Assembly (NCBI RefSeq): GCF_018502625.1
Contig: NZ_CP075566.1
Location: 6,017,001 to 6,081,000, forward strand
DNA: 64,000 nt
Source of the DNA: Pseudomonas hormoni
Lineage (GTDB): Bacteria; Pseudomonadota; Gammaproteobacteria; Pseudomonadales; Pseudomonadaceae
Direction: 5' to 3'
A model generated the notes under the pieces. That model saw only the letters and a list, made by a program, of their open reading frames with translations, had not been told where the DNA came from and did no database searches. The stretch's first letter is position 1, and the number at the start of each line of letters is the position of its first letter. This document shows positions 34,099-43,391 of this stretch, in pieces. The translations under genes were made by a program, and so were the position numbers.

Positions 34099-35392
34099 CG
34101 GCTGACGAATCGCTCACCGGCATAGGGACTGCGATGACATCACCGACTTCAGTCGGATACTCGGCAAAGTACAAACTGTCGCTATCTGCGTAAGCGAAGT
34201 TGACAGCCGCTTGCGTGCCATCTTCGCGCAATAACTCGTAGTGACTCTGCAATTGATAAACCGCCACCATCTTGTTTTTCGGAACAAAGGAGACGACTTC
34301 TATGGCTTTCGAAGTGGTCCATCCGCTGGATGTTGATTCGGTATGAGTGAAAAGCTTGTTCAACTGTGCCGAGAATTTTATTGGCCGGTTTACTTCCGAA
34401 CCGCCCATTGGCCATTCGGTTTTGACCTCGATAGAGGTGAGGCGAGTGAATAACTGCAAAACCTTGCCGATCAGCACTCGGGACGCTGTCCATCTGAATA
34501 GCTTGCTCCCGTCGCCTGTGTTGTGGCCGTAACCGACGAGTGCATATCGGTCTGTTCTTTCCAGGCGGTAATACGGTGATTTGCTTAATCTTTCGATGGG
34601 GCTCAAAGCATTGTCTTCGACGGCGAACCAGGGAAGGATGGCAATTTGCGTGGCCTCGGATGCTTCAAGAGGTGAGGGCGCCGCGAATCCTGAAAGTACT
34701 GGAACTTCAGGTGCGGGATTGATCAGCTGGGGGATCTGCATTCGCAATGAATAAGCGGCGACTTGGGTCGACGGATGGGCAACGTTCTTGAAGCCGACGA
34801 AGGTGCCGGGTGCGAAGTAGATCTCTCCTGCTGCCGCGACTGGAGGCTTGATATGCCAGGCGCCGAAATCTTGCGTCCCGCCATTGCCCCAATTGTTCCA
34901 GATCGAGTCGCCGAGGCTTGAATCGATAACCAGATCCGCCCGTACGCAACGTATCGCGTGAAGTGGCGGCTTTTCGTCGTCCCTGCTACACACCAGCCCC
35001 AGTGCTACATATCCATCAGGCGGGATCGGTCGCCATAGCGTACCGACCGATTCTGAGCCCGGGTCCCTCCATATTTGCTCATAGTCAACCGGCCGGTTGA
35101 GTGCTTTTGCTTGCGACGAATCTCCGATTTGCGCAATGCCCTCGCAAACAACCGCTGCGACTCTCTTGCCGTTGATGTTGTCATCCCCGGATTCGACGAT
35201 ATCGCCCAGCGGGAAAAAACCCGGCAGCAAATCAGGAGCGGGCGTGGGGCGCCAAAAGGTGCCGGGTTTTGGCGCCGAGCCACTGAAGTTCGAGCTCCGG
35301 TTGAATTCGGTCGTAAAGTTGATCAGCAGGTTTTTGTATTTAATTGATTCCATCTGTCTGCCGACAGAGGCGATATTGTCATCGGTGATCAT
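34079..35392 (-). CDS. Vps62-related (DUF946-like) protein
   Basis: 437 residues; ATG at 35392 has AGGA six bases upstream. The central region TLWRPIPPDGYVALG and later the LHAIRCVRADLV stretch match the Vps62/DUF946-like repeat found in fungi, plants and some bacteria. A GTFWRPTPAPDLLPGFFPLGD segment near 45-65 is a second copy of the same motif, so at least two repeats are present. No signal peptide. The C-terminal 150 residues have no recognised domain. Function in bacteria is unknown; some related proteins are toxin-associated. It overlaps the convergent binding-protein gene by 20 bases. Confidence 0.7.
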   Translation of the reverse strand: MITDDNIASVGRQMESIKYKNLLINFTTEFNRSSNFSGSAPKPGTFWRPTPAPDLLPGFFPLGDIVESGDDNINGKRVAAVVCEGIAQIGDSSQAKALNRPVDYEQIWRDPGSESVGTLWRPIPPDGYVALGLVCSRDDEKPPLHAIRCVRADLVIDSSLGDSIWNNWGNGGTQDFGAWHIKPPVAAAGEIYFAPGTFVGFKNVAHPSTQVAAYSLRMQIPQLINPAPEVPVLSGFAAPSPLEASEATQIAILPWFAVEDNALSPIERLSKSPYYRLERTDRYALVGYGHNTGDGSKLFRWTASRVLIGKVLQLFTRLTSIEVKTEWPMGGSEVNRPIKFSAQLNKLFTHTESTSSGWTTSKAIEVVSFVPKNKMVAVYQLQSHYELLREDGTQAAVNFAYADSDSLYFAEYPTEVGDVIAVPMPVSDSSAVTDTAP

Positions 35393-35414
35393 AAGCAATC
35401 CTGATAGTTGAAAG

Positions 35415-35432
35415 GCGGCTCAGGGGAGCCGC
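35415..35432 (-). terminator. Terminator of the gpmI-envC-ctpA-yibQ operon
   Basis: Perfect stem GCGGCTC/GAGCCGC with a four-base loop, 75 bases beyond the last gene of the operon on the minus strand, followed by CTTTC. Confidence 0.6.
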
Positions 35433-35507
35433 GACCTTTTGCAGGTCTCACTATCCGGAATGGCGGAACGCATCTGGCGGTAATTATTTATCGGTTGTGA
35501 CGGGGTA

Positions 35508-36275
35508 TTACCGATAAATCCCGTCTTTGCCGTGAGCGGCCGTTGCGCGATTGCTGCGCACGCTGATCATCTGCTTGATGTCGATCCATTCGATACCCTG
35601 AGCTTTGAGCTTGGGCAGCTCTCGCTCAAGAACTGCCAGCGTCTGCGGGTATGGATGTCCGATCATCACCGCCGAACCCTGCTTGCGCGCCAGATTGATT
35701 GCCGTTTGCAGCTGCGTAAAAATCGCGGCTTCAGTGCGCTCATCGTCCAGAAACACATCCCGCGAAACACTCGCCAACCCAATCTTCTGCGCCTCGGCCG
35801 CTGCCACGGTTTGCGCGCTGGTGCGGCTATCGACAAAGAACTTGTGCCGACTCTGCAAGTCCGCCATCAACCAGGCCATAGCGGGTTGCTGTGCGGTCAT
35901 GCGACTGCCCATGTGGTTGTTGATGCCGCTTGTGTACGGGACCATTTTGAACGCCGCGTTGAGGCGCTTCTCAAGCTCGTCGGTGGGCAGATCGGGATGC
36001 CAGGCGAATGGCCCCGTGGCTGGGTCCATCGGCATATGCAGGATGACGATCTTGCCGGCGCGATGGGCTTCGCGGGCAAATTCGGTGGCGTGGGGTGTGT
36101 CGGGCATGATCGCCGTGGTCACCGGGCCGGGCAGGGCCAGCACGCGGCGATCCCGGGGCAGGTTCTGCCCCAGGTCATCGATGATCAGCGTGATGTAGGC
36201 CTTTTGAGGGGCGGGCGCCGCGTGAGCAACACCCGCCAGACAACACAACAGACCGAGGATCAACCGCAGGCGCAT
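35508..36275 (-). CDS. Divergent polysaccharide deacetylase family protein (YibQ/DUF610)
   Basis: 255 residues with a signal peptide (LILGLLCCLAGVAHA). The NodB-like fold is visible: AYITLIIDDLGQN near 27-39, ILHMPMDP near 77-84, NNHMGSRMT near 118-126 and FFVDSRTSA near 147-155, the pattern of the divergent polysaccharide deacetylase family. It follows ctpA by one base and is the last gene of the gpmI-envC-ctpA-yibQ operon, pointing to a cell-envelope role. Whether it deacetylates a glycan is unproven. Confidence 0.9.
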   Translation of the reverse strand: MRLRLILGLLCCLAGVAHAAPAPQKAYITLIIDDLGQNLPRDRRVLALPGPVTTAIMPDTPHATEFAREAHRAGKIVILHMPMDPATGPFAWHPDLPTDELEKRLNAAFKMVPYTSGINNHMGSRMTAQQPAMAWLMADLQSRHKFFVDSRTSAQTVAAAEAQKIGLASVSRDVFLDDERTEAAIFTQLQTAINLARKQGSAVMIGHPYPQTLAVLERELPKLKAQGIEWIDIKQMISVRSNRATAAHGKDGIYR

Positions 36276-36276
36276 C

Positions 36277-37596
36277 TCAGCGGCCGGAGGTGATGCTCAA
36301 CCCTTTGAGCAGGCTCAGGGCCTGGGCCAACTGGTAATCATCATCCTGCGGCATCGCCTTGGCCTTGCCGCTGGAGCTGGTCGGTTTGTCGGCGCCGCCG
36401 TTGCCATTGCCCAGGTGACCTTGCAGATCGGCTTCCTTGAAGTATTCGCCGTCCTGCTCGCTGGTGATCTTGGCCTTGCGCACTTCGATGTCCGGAACGA
36501 TGCCTTGCGCCTGGATCGAGCGGCCGTTCGGCGTGTAGTACAGCGCCGTGGTGATCTTCAGTGCGCGGTCGTTGTTCAGCGGCAGCACGGTTTGAACCGA
36601 GCCTTTGCCGAAACTGGTGGTGCCCATGACCACTGCACGTTTCTGATCCTGAAGGGCGCCGGCAACAATTTCCGAGGCGGAGGCGCTGCCGCCGTTGATC
36701 AGCGCAACCATTGGCACGGCTTCACTTTCGTCCTTGCCGGTGGCGGAGAAACGCAGCTCGGAATTGGCGATGCGGCCCTTGGTGTAAACGATCAGGCCTT
36801 TGGTGATGAAGTGGTCAACCACTTCCACCGCCGCTTGCAGCACGCCGCCCGGGTTGTTGCGCAGGTCGAGGATGATGCCGTTGAGCTTCTTGCCGTTGTC
36901 CTTGCGCAGTTTGGCCAGGGCCTTGGAGACTTCGTCGCCGGTCTTGACCTGGAACTGGGTGATGCGAATGTAGCCGTAGCCAGATTCCAGCAGCTGCGCC
37001 TTCACGCTCTTCACCTGAATGATGGCACGGGCCAGGGTCACGTCGAACGGCGTGCCGCCATCGCGAACCAGGGTCAGGGTGATTTTCTGGCCGATCTTGC
37101 CGCGCATCTTGTCTACGGCTTCGGTCATGCTTTGGCCGCGAGTCGGCTGGCCGTTGATCTTGACGATGAAGTCGCCGGCCTGGATGCCAGCCTTGGAGGC
37201 CGGAGTGTCATCGATAGGCGAAACCACCTTGATGAAACCGTCTTCGGCGCCGACTTCGATGCCCAGGCCGCCGAATTCGCCGCTGGTACTTTCCTGCAAT
37301 TCAGCGAAGTCTTCCGGGCCCAGGTAGGCGGAGTGCGGGTCGAGGTTGCTGAGCATGCCCTTGATCGCATTTTCCAGCAGGGTCTTGTCGTCCACCGGCT
37401 CGACATAGGCTGCCTTGATCCGATCCATGACCTCGGCAAAGGTGCGCAACTCTTCCAGCGGCAACGGCGCCTTGGTGGTCGCAGCAGTGCCCGCCGGCGC
37501 GACCGCCGGAGCCGGTTGAGCAGCGAACGCCAGGGGCGCGCCGATCACCAGGGCGATCGTCAGGGCCAGCGAGGTAAGACGGGACAAATGCAGCAT
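36277..37596 (-). CDS. Carboxyl-terminal processing protease, S41 family
   Basis: 439 residues. A signal peptide (LTSLALTIALVIGAPLAFA) and an Ala/Pro-rich linker precede a PDZ domain (GGLGIEVGAEDGFIKVV, near 92-180) and the S41 catalytic core: serine in GGSASASEIVAGAL near 307-320 and lysine in TTSFGKGSVQT near 332-342, the Ser-Lys dyad. It cleaves periplasmic proteins, likely peptidoglycan hydrolases or their regulators, consistent with its neighbour envC. The C-terminal tail is low-complexity. Confidence 0.95.
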   Translation of the reverse strand: MLHLSRLTSLALTIALVIGAPLAFAAQPAPAVAPAGTAATTKAPLPLEELRTFAEVMDRIKAAYVEPVDDKTLLENAIKGMLSNLDPHSAYLGPEDFAELQESTSGEFGGLGIEVGAEDGFIKVVSPIDDTPASKAGIQAGDFIVKINGQPTRGQSMTEAVDKMRGKIGQKITLTLVRDGGTPFDVTLARAIIQVKSVKAQLLESGYGYIRITQFQVKTGDEVSKALAKLRKDNGKKLNGIILDLRNNPGGVLQAAVEVVDHFITKGLIVYTKGRIANSELRFSATGKDESEAVPMVALINGGSASASEIVAGALQDQKRAVVMGTTSFGKGSVQTVLPLNNDRALKITTALYYTPNGRSIQAQGIVPDIEVRKAKITSEQDGEYFKEADLQGHLGNGNGGADKPTSSSGKAKAMPQDDDYQLAQALSLLKGLSITSGR

Positions 37597-37630
37597 GTCG
37601 AACGAACTCCTAATGTAGGTGACTCAACGC

Positions 37631-38929
37631 CTATCCTTGCGCGCGGCACCATTGCGCCGGATCACTCGGGTGACCCTGCTGACGAATAGCGAAATACAGC
37701 GCTGGTGTGTCCTGTCCGCCACTGTTACCGACAGTGGAGATGGACTCACCGGCTTTTACCACGTCACCCGCAGACTTGAGCAGCGTCTGGTTGTGACCGT
37801 AAAGACTCAAGAAACCGTTGCCGTGGTCGAGAATCACCAGCAGCCCCGCACCGCGCAACCAGTCGGCAAACACCACGCGACCGCCATGCACGGCATGCAC
37901 CTGGCTGCCGGCGGAGGCGCTGATCATCACGCCGTCCCACTTGGTCCGGGCATCGTCGCCACGGGTTTCGCCAAAGCGTGCCAGCAGTCGACCATCAACC
38001 GGCCACGGAAGTTTTCCCCGGCTTGAAGCAAAGGGGCCGCCAAACGTCTCACCTGAGCTTGATACCAGGGCGCCGGGTGTCGATTTAACGGGTTTGCGTG
38101 GGGCGTCAGTGGCTTCTGCGTCTGCTGCAGCCTGAGCCTCACGTAAACGCTTTTTTTCGGCTTCCTGCTGGGCGATCAGCGCTTTTTGCCGCGCTTCTTC
38201 TGCCTCACGAGCCTGGCGGGCCAGGGTTTCTTCGATGGTTTTAAGGACTTTAGACAGGTCCGCCTGATCCTGCTCGCGGGCGGCCAGCTTCTGGTCGCGA
38301 GCCTTTACGTCGTCGCTCAGCTTGGCCAGGACTTGCTGGCGCTCCTGACGGACTTTGTCGAGTTCATCGCGCTGGCTGTCGAGGCTGCTCTTCTGCACCA
38401 GCAATTGCGCTTGTTGCAGGGCGATGTCTTTTTCGACGTTGGCCAGTTGGCGCAGGGTTTCGTTGAAATTCTTCAGCTGTTCCAGGCGGGCCTGGCTCAG
38501 GTAATCGTAATAGGTGAGGGTGCGGGCGAATTTTTCCGGGTTCTGCTGGTTGAGCAACAGCTTCAAGTACTCCTGACGGCCGTTCTGATAGGCTGCGCGG
38601 GCCTGAATGGCGATCAGTCGTTGCTGTTCAATGCGCGCGCTCTGGAGTTTTTTTTTCTCACCATCGAGTCGCTGCAGCTCGGATTCGCTTTTCTTCAGCT
38701 CTTTCTGCAGGGCTTCGACCTGCTTCTCGAGCTTGCCCATCTCGGTCTCGGTGCCTTTGAGGTCTTTCTGCACACCGGACTTTTCTTCCTGGAGCTTGCC
38801 CAGCAGTTTTTTCAGCTCGGCAATGTCCTGACGCGTGGCGTCCAACTGTTGTTGGGTTTGCGCGCGCTCGTCAGCAAAGGCCGGTTGGAGCAGGCAAGTC
38901 AGAGCAAGGGCTATCAGGACGCGAAGCAT
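37631..38929 (-). CDS. envC: Murein hydrolase activator EnvC
   Basis: 432 residues; ATG at 38929 opens a signal peptide (LRVLIALALTCLLQPAFA). A long coiled coil spans about 20-265 (heptad-like, Glu/Gln/Lys-rich), followed by a LytM domain near 310-432 containing ILDHGNGFLSLYGHNQ. The domain lacks the full set of zinc ligands, as expected for EnvC, which activates amidases AmiA/AmiB instead of cutting peptidoglycan. It is between gpmI and ctpA in the usual Pseudomonas order. Confidence 0.95.
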   Translation of the reverse strand: MLRVLIALALTCLLQPAFADERAQTQQQLDATRQDIAELKKLLGKLQEEKSGVQKDLKGTETEMGKLEKQVEALQKELKKSESELQRLDGEKKKLQSARIEQQRLIAIQARAAYQNGRQEYLKLLLNQQNPEKFARTLTYYDYLSQARLEQLKNFNETLRQLANVEKDIALQQAQLLVQKSSLDSQRDELDKVRQERQQVLAKLSDDVKARDQKLAAREQDQADLSKVLKTIEETLARQAREAEEARQKALIAQQEAEKKRLREAQAAADAEATDAPRKPVKSTPGALVSSSGETFGGPFASSRGKLPWPVDGRLLARFGETRGDDARTKWDGVMISASAGSQVHAVHGGRVVFADWLRGAGLLVILDHGNGFLSLYGHNQTLLKSAGDVVKAGESISTVGNSGGQDTPALYFAIRQQGHPSDPAQWCRAQG

Positions 38930-39040
38930 AGAGGCGGGCGACACCAGGGAAAGGGACGGCCTAGTATGCCCGCCATGAGCTGCAAAAAAAACGCCCAATT
39001 GGGGCTGTGTGATAACCGGCCTGAAAAACACTGAAACTAA

Positions 39041-39130
39041 TGTGGGAGCTAGCCTGCTGGCGAAAGCGGTGGGTCAGGCAACGTTGATGTTGGCTGACAC
39101 TCCGCATTCGCTAGCAGGCTAGCTCCCACA
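39041..39130. repeat. Paired REP element (REPIN)
   Basis: TGTGGGAGCTAGCCTGCTGGCGAAAG and its inverted copy ending CTAGCTCCCACA, 90 bases, between gpmI and envC. Confidence 0.85.
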
Positions 39131-39155
39131 GGGTTTACGGCGTTTGTAAGAGCGA

Positions 39156-40685
39156 TTACACCAGGATGGAAGTACCGGTCATTTCCGCCGGTTTCTCAAG
39201 CCCCATCAGCATCAGCATGGTCGGCGCCACATCCGCCAGCACGCCGCCATCGCGAACCTTGAAGTCACGCTTGCCAACATAGATAAACGGCACCGGCTCG
39301 GTGGTGTGCGCGGTGTGCGCCTGGCCGGTGGATTCATCAGCCATTTGCTCGACGTTGCCGTGGTCAGCCGTGATCAGCGCTTCGCCGCCGACTTTTTCCA
39401 GAGCTTCGACGATGCGGCCGACGCACAGGTCCAGGCACTCCACGGCTTTCACCGCTGCATCAAACACACCGCTGTGGCCGACCATGTCGCCGTTGGCGTA
39501 GTTGACCACGATCACGTCGTAACGCTGGTTTTCGATGGCATCGACGATGCGGTCGGTGACTTCGGGCGCGCTCATCTCCGGCTGCAAGTCATAAGTGGCG
39601 ACTTTCGGCGACGGGATCAGGATGCGCTCTTCACCCGGGAACGGTTCTTCGCGACCGCCGGAGAAGAAGAAGGTCACGTGGGCGTATTTCTCGGTTTCAG
39701 CAATGCGCAGTTGGGTCTTGCCGTTTTTTGCCAGGTAGTCACCGAGCACGTTGTCCAGGCTGCCGGCGGCGAAGGCCGATGGTGCAGGAATGCTCGCGGC
39801 GTATTGGGTCAACATGACGAAGCCGGCCAGTTTTGGCTGGCGCGCACGCTCGAATTCCTTGAAATCGTCTTCGACGAATACGCGAGTCAGCTCGCGGGCG
39901 CGGTCGGCGCGGAAGTTCATGAACACCACGGCGTCGCCGTCTTCGACTTTCACCGGCTCACCAATGGAGGTGGCTTTGACGAACTCGTCGCTCTCGCCAC
40001 GTTCGTACGCGGCTTGCAGACCTTCCTGGGCGGTGGCGGCGTTGAATTCGCCGTTGCCATCGACAATCAGGTTGTAGGCCTGGGACACGCGATCCCAACG
40101 GTTGTCGCGGTCCATGGCGAAGTAACGGCCGATAATACTGGCGATCCGGCCTTTGCCCAGGGCCTGGAAGGTCGCGTCGAGCAATTCGATGGACGACTGG
40201 GCGCTTTTCGGTGGCGTATCGCGACCATCGAGGAAGGCGTGCAGGTAGATTTTTTCGGCACCGCGCTTGTAGGCCAGTTCAGCCATGGCGATCAGGTGAT
40301 CCTGGTGGCTGTGAACCCCGCCATCGGACAGCAGGCCCATGAAGTGCACGGCTTTGCCGGCAGCCACGGCTTTATCCACCGCGGCGCAGATGGTTGGATT
40401 CTCGAAGAACTCGCCGTCGCGGATCGATTTCGTCACGCGCGTAAAGTCCTGATACACAACGCGGCCGGCACCGAGGTTCATGTGACCGACTTCGGAGTTG
40501 CCCATCTGGCCATCCGGCAGACCGACGTCCATGCCACTGCCCGAGATCAGGCCGTTCGGCACGGTGGCCCACAAACGGTCCAGCACGGGCTTCTTCGCGG
40601 CGAAGATGGCGTTGGATTCAGGGCTCTCACTGTGACCGAAGCCGTCGAGAATAATCAGGACCAAAGGTTTAGGCGTGGTAGTCAT
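39156..40685 (-). CDS. gpmI: 2,3-bisphosphoglycerate-independent phosphoglycerate mutase
   Basis: About 509 residues. It interconverts 3- and 2-phosphoglycerate in glycolysis with two manganese ions. [13 protein letters not shown] near the start supplies the first metal-binding Asp, [16 protein letters not shown] near 58-73 contains the phosphoryl-accepting Ser, and [12 protein letters not shown] and [11 protein letters not shown] near the C-terminus supply later metal ligands. Start at ATG 40685 with GTGGA ahead of it; a GTG at 40694 would overlap that site. Confidence 0.97.
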   Translation of the reverse strand: MTTTPKPLVLIILDGFGHSESPESNAIFAAKKPVLDRLWATVPNGLISGSGMDVGLPDGQMGNSEVGHMNLGAGRVVYQDFTRVTKSIRDGEFFENPTICAAVDKAVAAGKAVHFMGLLSDGGVHSHQDHLIAMAELAYKRGAEKIYLHAFLDGRDTPPKSAQSSIELLDATFQALGKGRIASIIGRYFAMDRDNRWDRVSQAYNLIVDGNGEFNAATAQEGLQAAYERGESDEFVKATSIGEPVKVEDGDAVVFMNFRADRARELTRVFVEDDFKEFERARQPKLAGFVMLTQYAASIPAPSAFAAGSLDNVLGDYLAKNGKTQLRIAETEKYAHVTFFFSGGREEPFPGEERILIPSPKVATYDLQPEMSAPEVTDRIVDAIENQRYDVIVVNYANGDMVGHSGVFDAAVKAVECLDLCVGRIVEALEKVGGEALITADHGNVEQMADESTGQAHTAHTTEPVPFIYVGKRDFKVRDGGVLADVAPTMLMLMGLEKPAEMTGTSILV

Positions 40686-40838
40686 GGATTCCACTCGTGG
40701 CTGAGTTAAAAGAGGGCAATGGAAAAGGGAGTGGCAGTTTAAAGCGAAGTTCCGACGGCGTCACCGCCGGACGGGGTTTGGCCCACCATAGTGGCTGTGT
40801 ATACTGGCCGACATTTTAACGCCCTGGAACCTCCTTCG

Positions 40839-41252
40839 ATGGTTGATCATCTGATTCAATTCGCCACCAACCACTACATTCTCGTGGGTATCTTCGTCGT
40901 ACTGGCGGCCTTGCTGTTGGCCTATCAGATGCAAGGCGGCGGCCGCAGCCTGAGCACCGGTGAACTGACCGGGCTGGTCAACAAGGACGCGGGCGTTGTG
41001 ATCGACATCCGTCCGGTCAAGGATTTCGCCGCTGGTCACATTGTTGGCGCGTTGAACATTCCTCACGACAAACTGGCCGCTCGCGTCGCCGAACTGGAAA
41101 AGCACAAGGCCAAGACCATCATCCTGGTCGACGCTATGGGCCAGACCGCCGGCACGCATGCCCGCGAGCTGATGAAGTCCGGCTTCACCGCCGCCAAGCT
41201 GTCCGGCGGTATTTCCAGCTGGAAAGGCGACAACCTGCCGCTGGTGAAGTGA
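40839..41252 (+). CDS. Rhodanese-like membrane-anchored protein lacking the active-site cysteine
   Basis: 137 residues; ATG at 40839. An N-terminal membrane anchor (HYILVGIFVVLAALLLAYQM) precedes a rhodanese domain: VVIDIRPVKDFAAGHIVGAL, then LSGGISSWKGDNLPLV. In the position where active rhodaneses have a cysteine loop, this protein reads ILVDAMGQTAG, and it has no cysteine at all. It is therefore probably a non-catalytic, binding-type rhodanese (YibN-like). It starts the operon with grxC (one-base gap) and secB. Confidence 0.88.
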   Translation: MVDHLIQFATNHYILVGIFVVLAALLLAYQMQGGGRSLSTGELTGLVNKDAGVVIDIRPVKDFAAGHIVGALNIPHDKLAARVAELEKHKAKTIILVDAMGQTAGTHARELMKSGFTAAKLSGGISSWKGDNLPLVK

Positions 41253-41253
41253 T

Positions 41254-41508
41254 ATGAGCAACGTCGTCGTCTATTCCAGCGATTACTGCGGTTATTGCTC
41301 CCGGGCCAAGCAACTGCTCGAGAACAAAGGCGTGGCCTTCGAAGAGATCAAGGTCGATGGCAAGCCGCAGGTGCGCGCCGCCATGGCCCAGAAAGCCGGA
41401 CGTACGTCTGTGCCGCAGATCTGGATCGGCGAGCGCCACATTGGCGGCTGTGATGATTTGTTTGCCCTTGAGCGCGCCGGCAAGCTCGACGCCATGCTCA
41501 AGGCCTGA
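41254..41508 (+). CDS. grxC: Glutaredoxin 3
   Basis: 84 residues. A thioredoxin-fold redox protein: active site [11 protein letters not shown] (CxxC) near residues 11-21, cis-proline SVPQIWIG near 49-56 and the glutathione-binding GGCDDL near 60-65. It reduces protein disulfides using glutathione. Start one base after the rhodanese stop, 41 bases before secB. Confidence 0.97.
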   Translation: MSNVVVYSSDYCGYCSRAKQLLENKGVAFEEIKVDGKPQVRAAMAQKAGRTSVPQIWIGERHIGGCDDLFALERAGKLDAMLKA

Positions 41509-41549
41509 ATGCCTTCCCTATAAGACCCCAAGATCAGAAAGGATCTGAG

Positions 41550-42041
41550 ATGACTGACCAACAGAACACTGCAGCCAGCGAAGAAGAAACCGCACCGCAA
41601 TTCTCCTTGCAGCGCATCTACGTACGTGACTTGTCTTTCGAAGCCCCGAAAAGCCCGGCGATCTTCCGCCAGCAGTGGGAGCCGAGCGTCGGTCTGGATC
41701 TGAACACCCGTCAAAAGGCCCTGGAAGGCGACTTCCACGAAGTCGTACTGACCCTGTCCGTGACCGTGAAAAACGGTGAGAACGGCGAAGTGGCGTTCAT
41801 CGCTGAAGTGCAACAGGCCGGGATCTTCCTGATCAAGAACCTGGACGACGCTTCGATGAGCCACACCCTGGGTGCTTTCTGCCCGAACATCCTGTTCCCG
41901 TACGCTCGCGAAACCCTGGACAGCCTGGTGACTCGCGGTTCGTTCCCCGCCCTGATGCTGGCTCCGGTGAACTTCGATGCGCTGTACGCGCAAGAGCTGC
42001 AACGCATGCAGGCTGCGGGCGAGACTCCGACCGTTCAGTAA
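41550..42041 (+). CDS. secB: Protein-export chaperone SecB
   Basis: 163 residues, acidic. SecB keeps precursors unfolded and passes them to SecA. The core [19 protein letters not shown] near 17-35 and the later [11 protein letters not shown] and [11 protein letters not shown] segments are family hallmarks. The N-terminus is Glu-rich. AAAGGA lies ahead of the ATG. Third gene of rhodanese-grxC-secB, which are all related to protein folding and redox. Confidence 0.97.
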   Translation: MTDQQNTAASEEETAPQFSLQRIYVRDLSFEAPKSPAIFRQQWEPSVGLDLNTRQKALEGDFHEVVLTLSVTVKNGENGEVAFIAEVQQAGIFLIKNLDDASMSHTLGAFCPNILFPYARETLDSLVTRGSFPALMLAPVNFDALYAQELQRMQAAGETPTVQ

Positions 42042-42068
42042 GCGGTCCGAGCGTCGAAGCAAGTCCAA

Positions 42069-42158
42069 TGTGGGAGCGGGCTTGCTCGCGAAAGCGGTTG
42101 ATCATTCAACATTGATGTTGACTGACACGACGCCTTCGCGAGCAAGCCCGCTCCCACA
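42069..42158. repeat. Paired REP element (REPIN)
   Basis: TGTGGGAGCGGGCTTGCTCG and its inverted copy, 90 bases, between the convergent secB and trmL genes. Confidence 0.85.
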
Positions 42159-42172
42159 TTTGTTATGCGGTG

Positions 42173-42628
42173 TTACTTGAAACCGAGCTGGCGCCAGCCT
42201 TCATACACGGCAACCGCCACGGTATTCGACAGGTTCAGGCTGCGACAGCCTTCGCGCATCGGCAAGCGCAGGCGTTGTTCGCCGGGCAGGGCGTCGAGCA
42301 CTTCCGCCGGCAAGCCACGGCTTTCCGGACCGAACAGGAACGCGTCGCCCTCGGCGAAACTGGCATCGTGGAATGGCCGCGAGCCCTTGGTGGTAAAGGC
42401 GAACAGCCGCGGATGACCAAGGCTTTCCAGGCAGCTGGCGAGGTCTGCGTGGCGTTGCAGGGTGGCATACTCGTGGTAGTCGAGGCCGGCCCGGCGCAAG
42501 CGCTTGTCGTCCATCTCGAAGCCTAGCGGTTCGATCAAATGCAGGTGGCAGCCACTGTTGGCGCACAGCCTGATAACGTTGCCGGTATTCGGCGGAATTT
42601 CTGGTTGGAAAAGGATGACGTGAAACAT
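42173..42628 (-). CDS. trmL: tRNA (cytidine(34)-2'-O)-methyltransferase
   Basis: 151 residues, a SPOUT methyltransferase. MFHVILFQPEIPPNTGNV opens the protein, and the trefoil-knot SAM site is FLFGPESRGLP near 97-107 and LPMREGCRSLNLSN near 120-133. It methylates the wobble base of certain leucine tRNAs. The ATG at 42628 has GGAG seven bases upstream; it overlaps the start of the divergent gene at 42627 (both share CATG), so their ribosome-binding sites lie within each other. Confidence 0.95.
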   Translation of the reverse strand: MFHVILFQPEIPPNTGNVIRLCANSGCHLHLIEPLGFEMDDKRLRRAGLDYHEYATLQRHADLASCLESLGHPRLFAFTTKGSRPFHDASFAEGDAFLFGPESRGLPAEVLDALPGEQRLRLPMREGCRSLNLSNTVAVAVYEGWRQLGFK

Positions 42629-43067
42629 GCACGGCTCCGAAGGTAAAGATGACGGGCATTCTACGCCGCAAGCGGACCCGCGTTCGAAACTATTCCCGCG
42701 GGTGATGGGGTCGCTGGCGATTGTCGGGGTGATGGTGGGGCTGATGATCGGTCGCCTGACCGCGCCCGACCCCAGCGAATTGCAGCAAGTCGACGTGACG
42801 AACGATGGCCTGGTGGTGTGGTTCAACAATGAGCCCAAGAGCCATGGCGAGTTTGTGGACGGCAGCCTGGCGCTGTTGTTCGAGGCGGAAGGCAAGGCGC
42901 AGAAGGGTCAGCTCAAACTCAATGACAAGAGCGTGAACTGGCGGGTGCGTTTGAGTGATGGGGGGCTGTTGCTGTCGGTCGTGGCGGCCCGGCCGCTGCA
43001 GGGCGAGTGGGCCGGTAGCGAGGTCGATGACCGCTGGCGGCTGGAGATCCATCTCCGAGAGCAATAA
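42627..43067 (+). CDS. Unknown membrane-anchored protein, divergently overlapping trmL
   Basis: 146 residues. After a short charged N-terminus comes one membrane segment (GSLAIVGVMVGLMIGRL, near 28-44), then a beta-rich domain (VDVTNDGLVVWFNNEPK, ALLFEAEGKAQ, then a KSVNWRVRLSDGGLLL stretch). No family recognised. The first ATG overlaps the trmL start; there is AGGA about 12 bases before it, a poor spacing, so an internal start is possible. Periplasmic orientation is predicted. Confidence 0.7.
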   Translation: MHGSEGKDDGHSTPQADPRSKLFPRVMGSLAIVGVMVGLMIGRLTAPDPSELQQVDVTNDGLVVWFNNEPKSHGEFVDGSLALLFEAEGKAQKGQLKLNDKSVNWRVRLSDGGLLLSVVAARPLQGEWAGSEVDDRWRLEIHLREQ

Positions 43068-43272
43068 AAGAGGGAATCCCCGGCCTGCCTGTACCAAGGT
43101 CCCCAAAACGGGAGGGCTCGCGCATTGCGTCGTGAGCCCGGTGTAAAGAAGGAACCCCTGACCTGCCTGTATCAAGGGCCCCAAAACTGTCTGGGCTCGT
43201 CGCAAGTGCGGTGTGAGCCCGATGTAAAGAGGGGAATCCCCGGCCTGCCTGTACCAAGGTCCCCGAAACCGG
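43066..43272. repeat. Imperfect ~80-bp tandem repeat, 2.6 units
   Basis: Units start at 43066, 43145 and 43226 (the last incomplete). Each begins AAAGAGGGAATCCCC-like, continues CTGCCTGTACCAAGG and GTCCCCAAAAC, and in units 1 and 2 contains a GGGCTC...GAGCCC inverted repeat. Not a REP and not a CRISPR (no constant spacer). Confidence 0.75.
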
Positions 43273-43357
43273 GTAGTGAACTGAATCACTGAATGGACTA
43301 TTGCAGGGGGCGTGCCAGGTTTTAATAAGTTGAAACAGAAACGCTCTCTGAAACGCT

Positions 43358-43391
43358 GAAAGCCCCGGATTACGGGGCTTTCGTGTTTTTT
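43358..43391 (+). terminator. Terminator after the tandem repeat
   Basis: AAAGCCCCG, five-base loop, CGGGGCTTT, then CG and GTTTTTT. Strong rho-independent type. Confidence 0.85.

Noticed and set aside
43066-43272. Tandem repeat considered as a CRISPR array
   Set aside because: No constant repeat with variable spacers; units are about 80 bases and imperfect throughout, and there are no cas genes.
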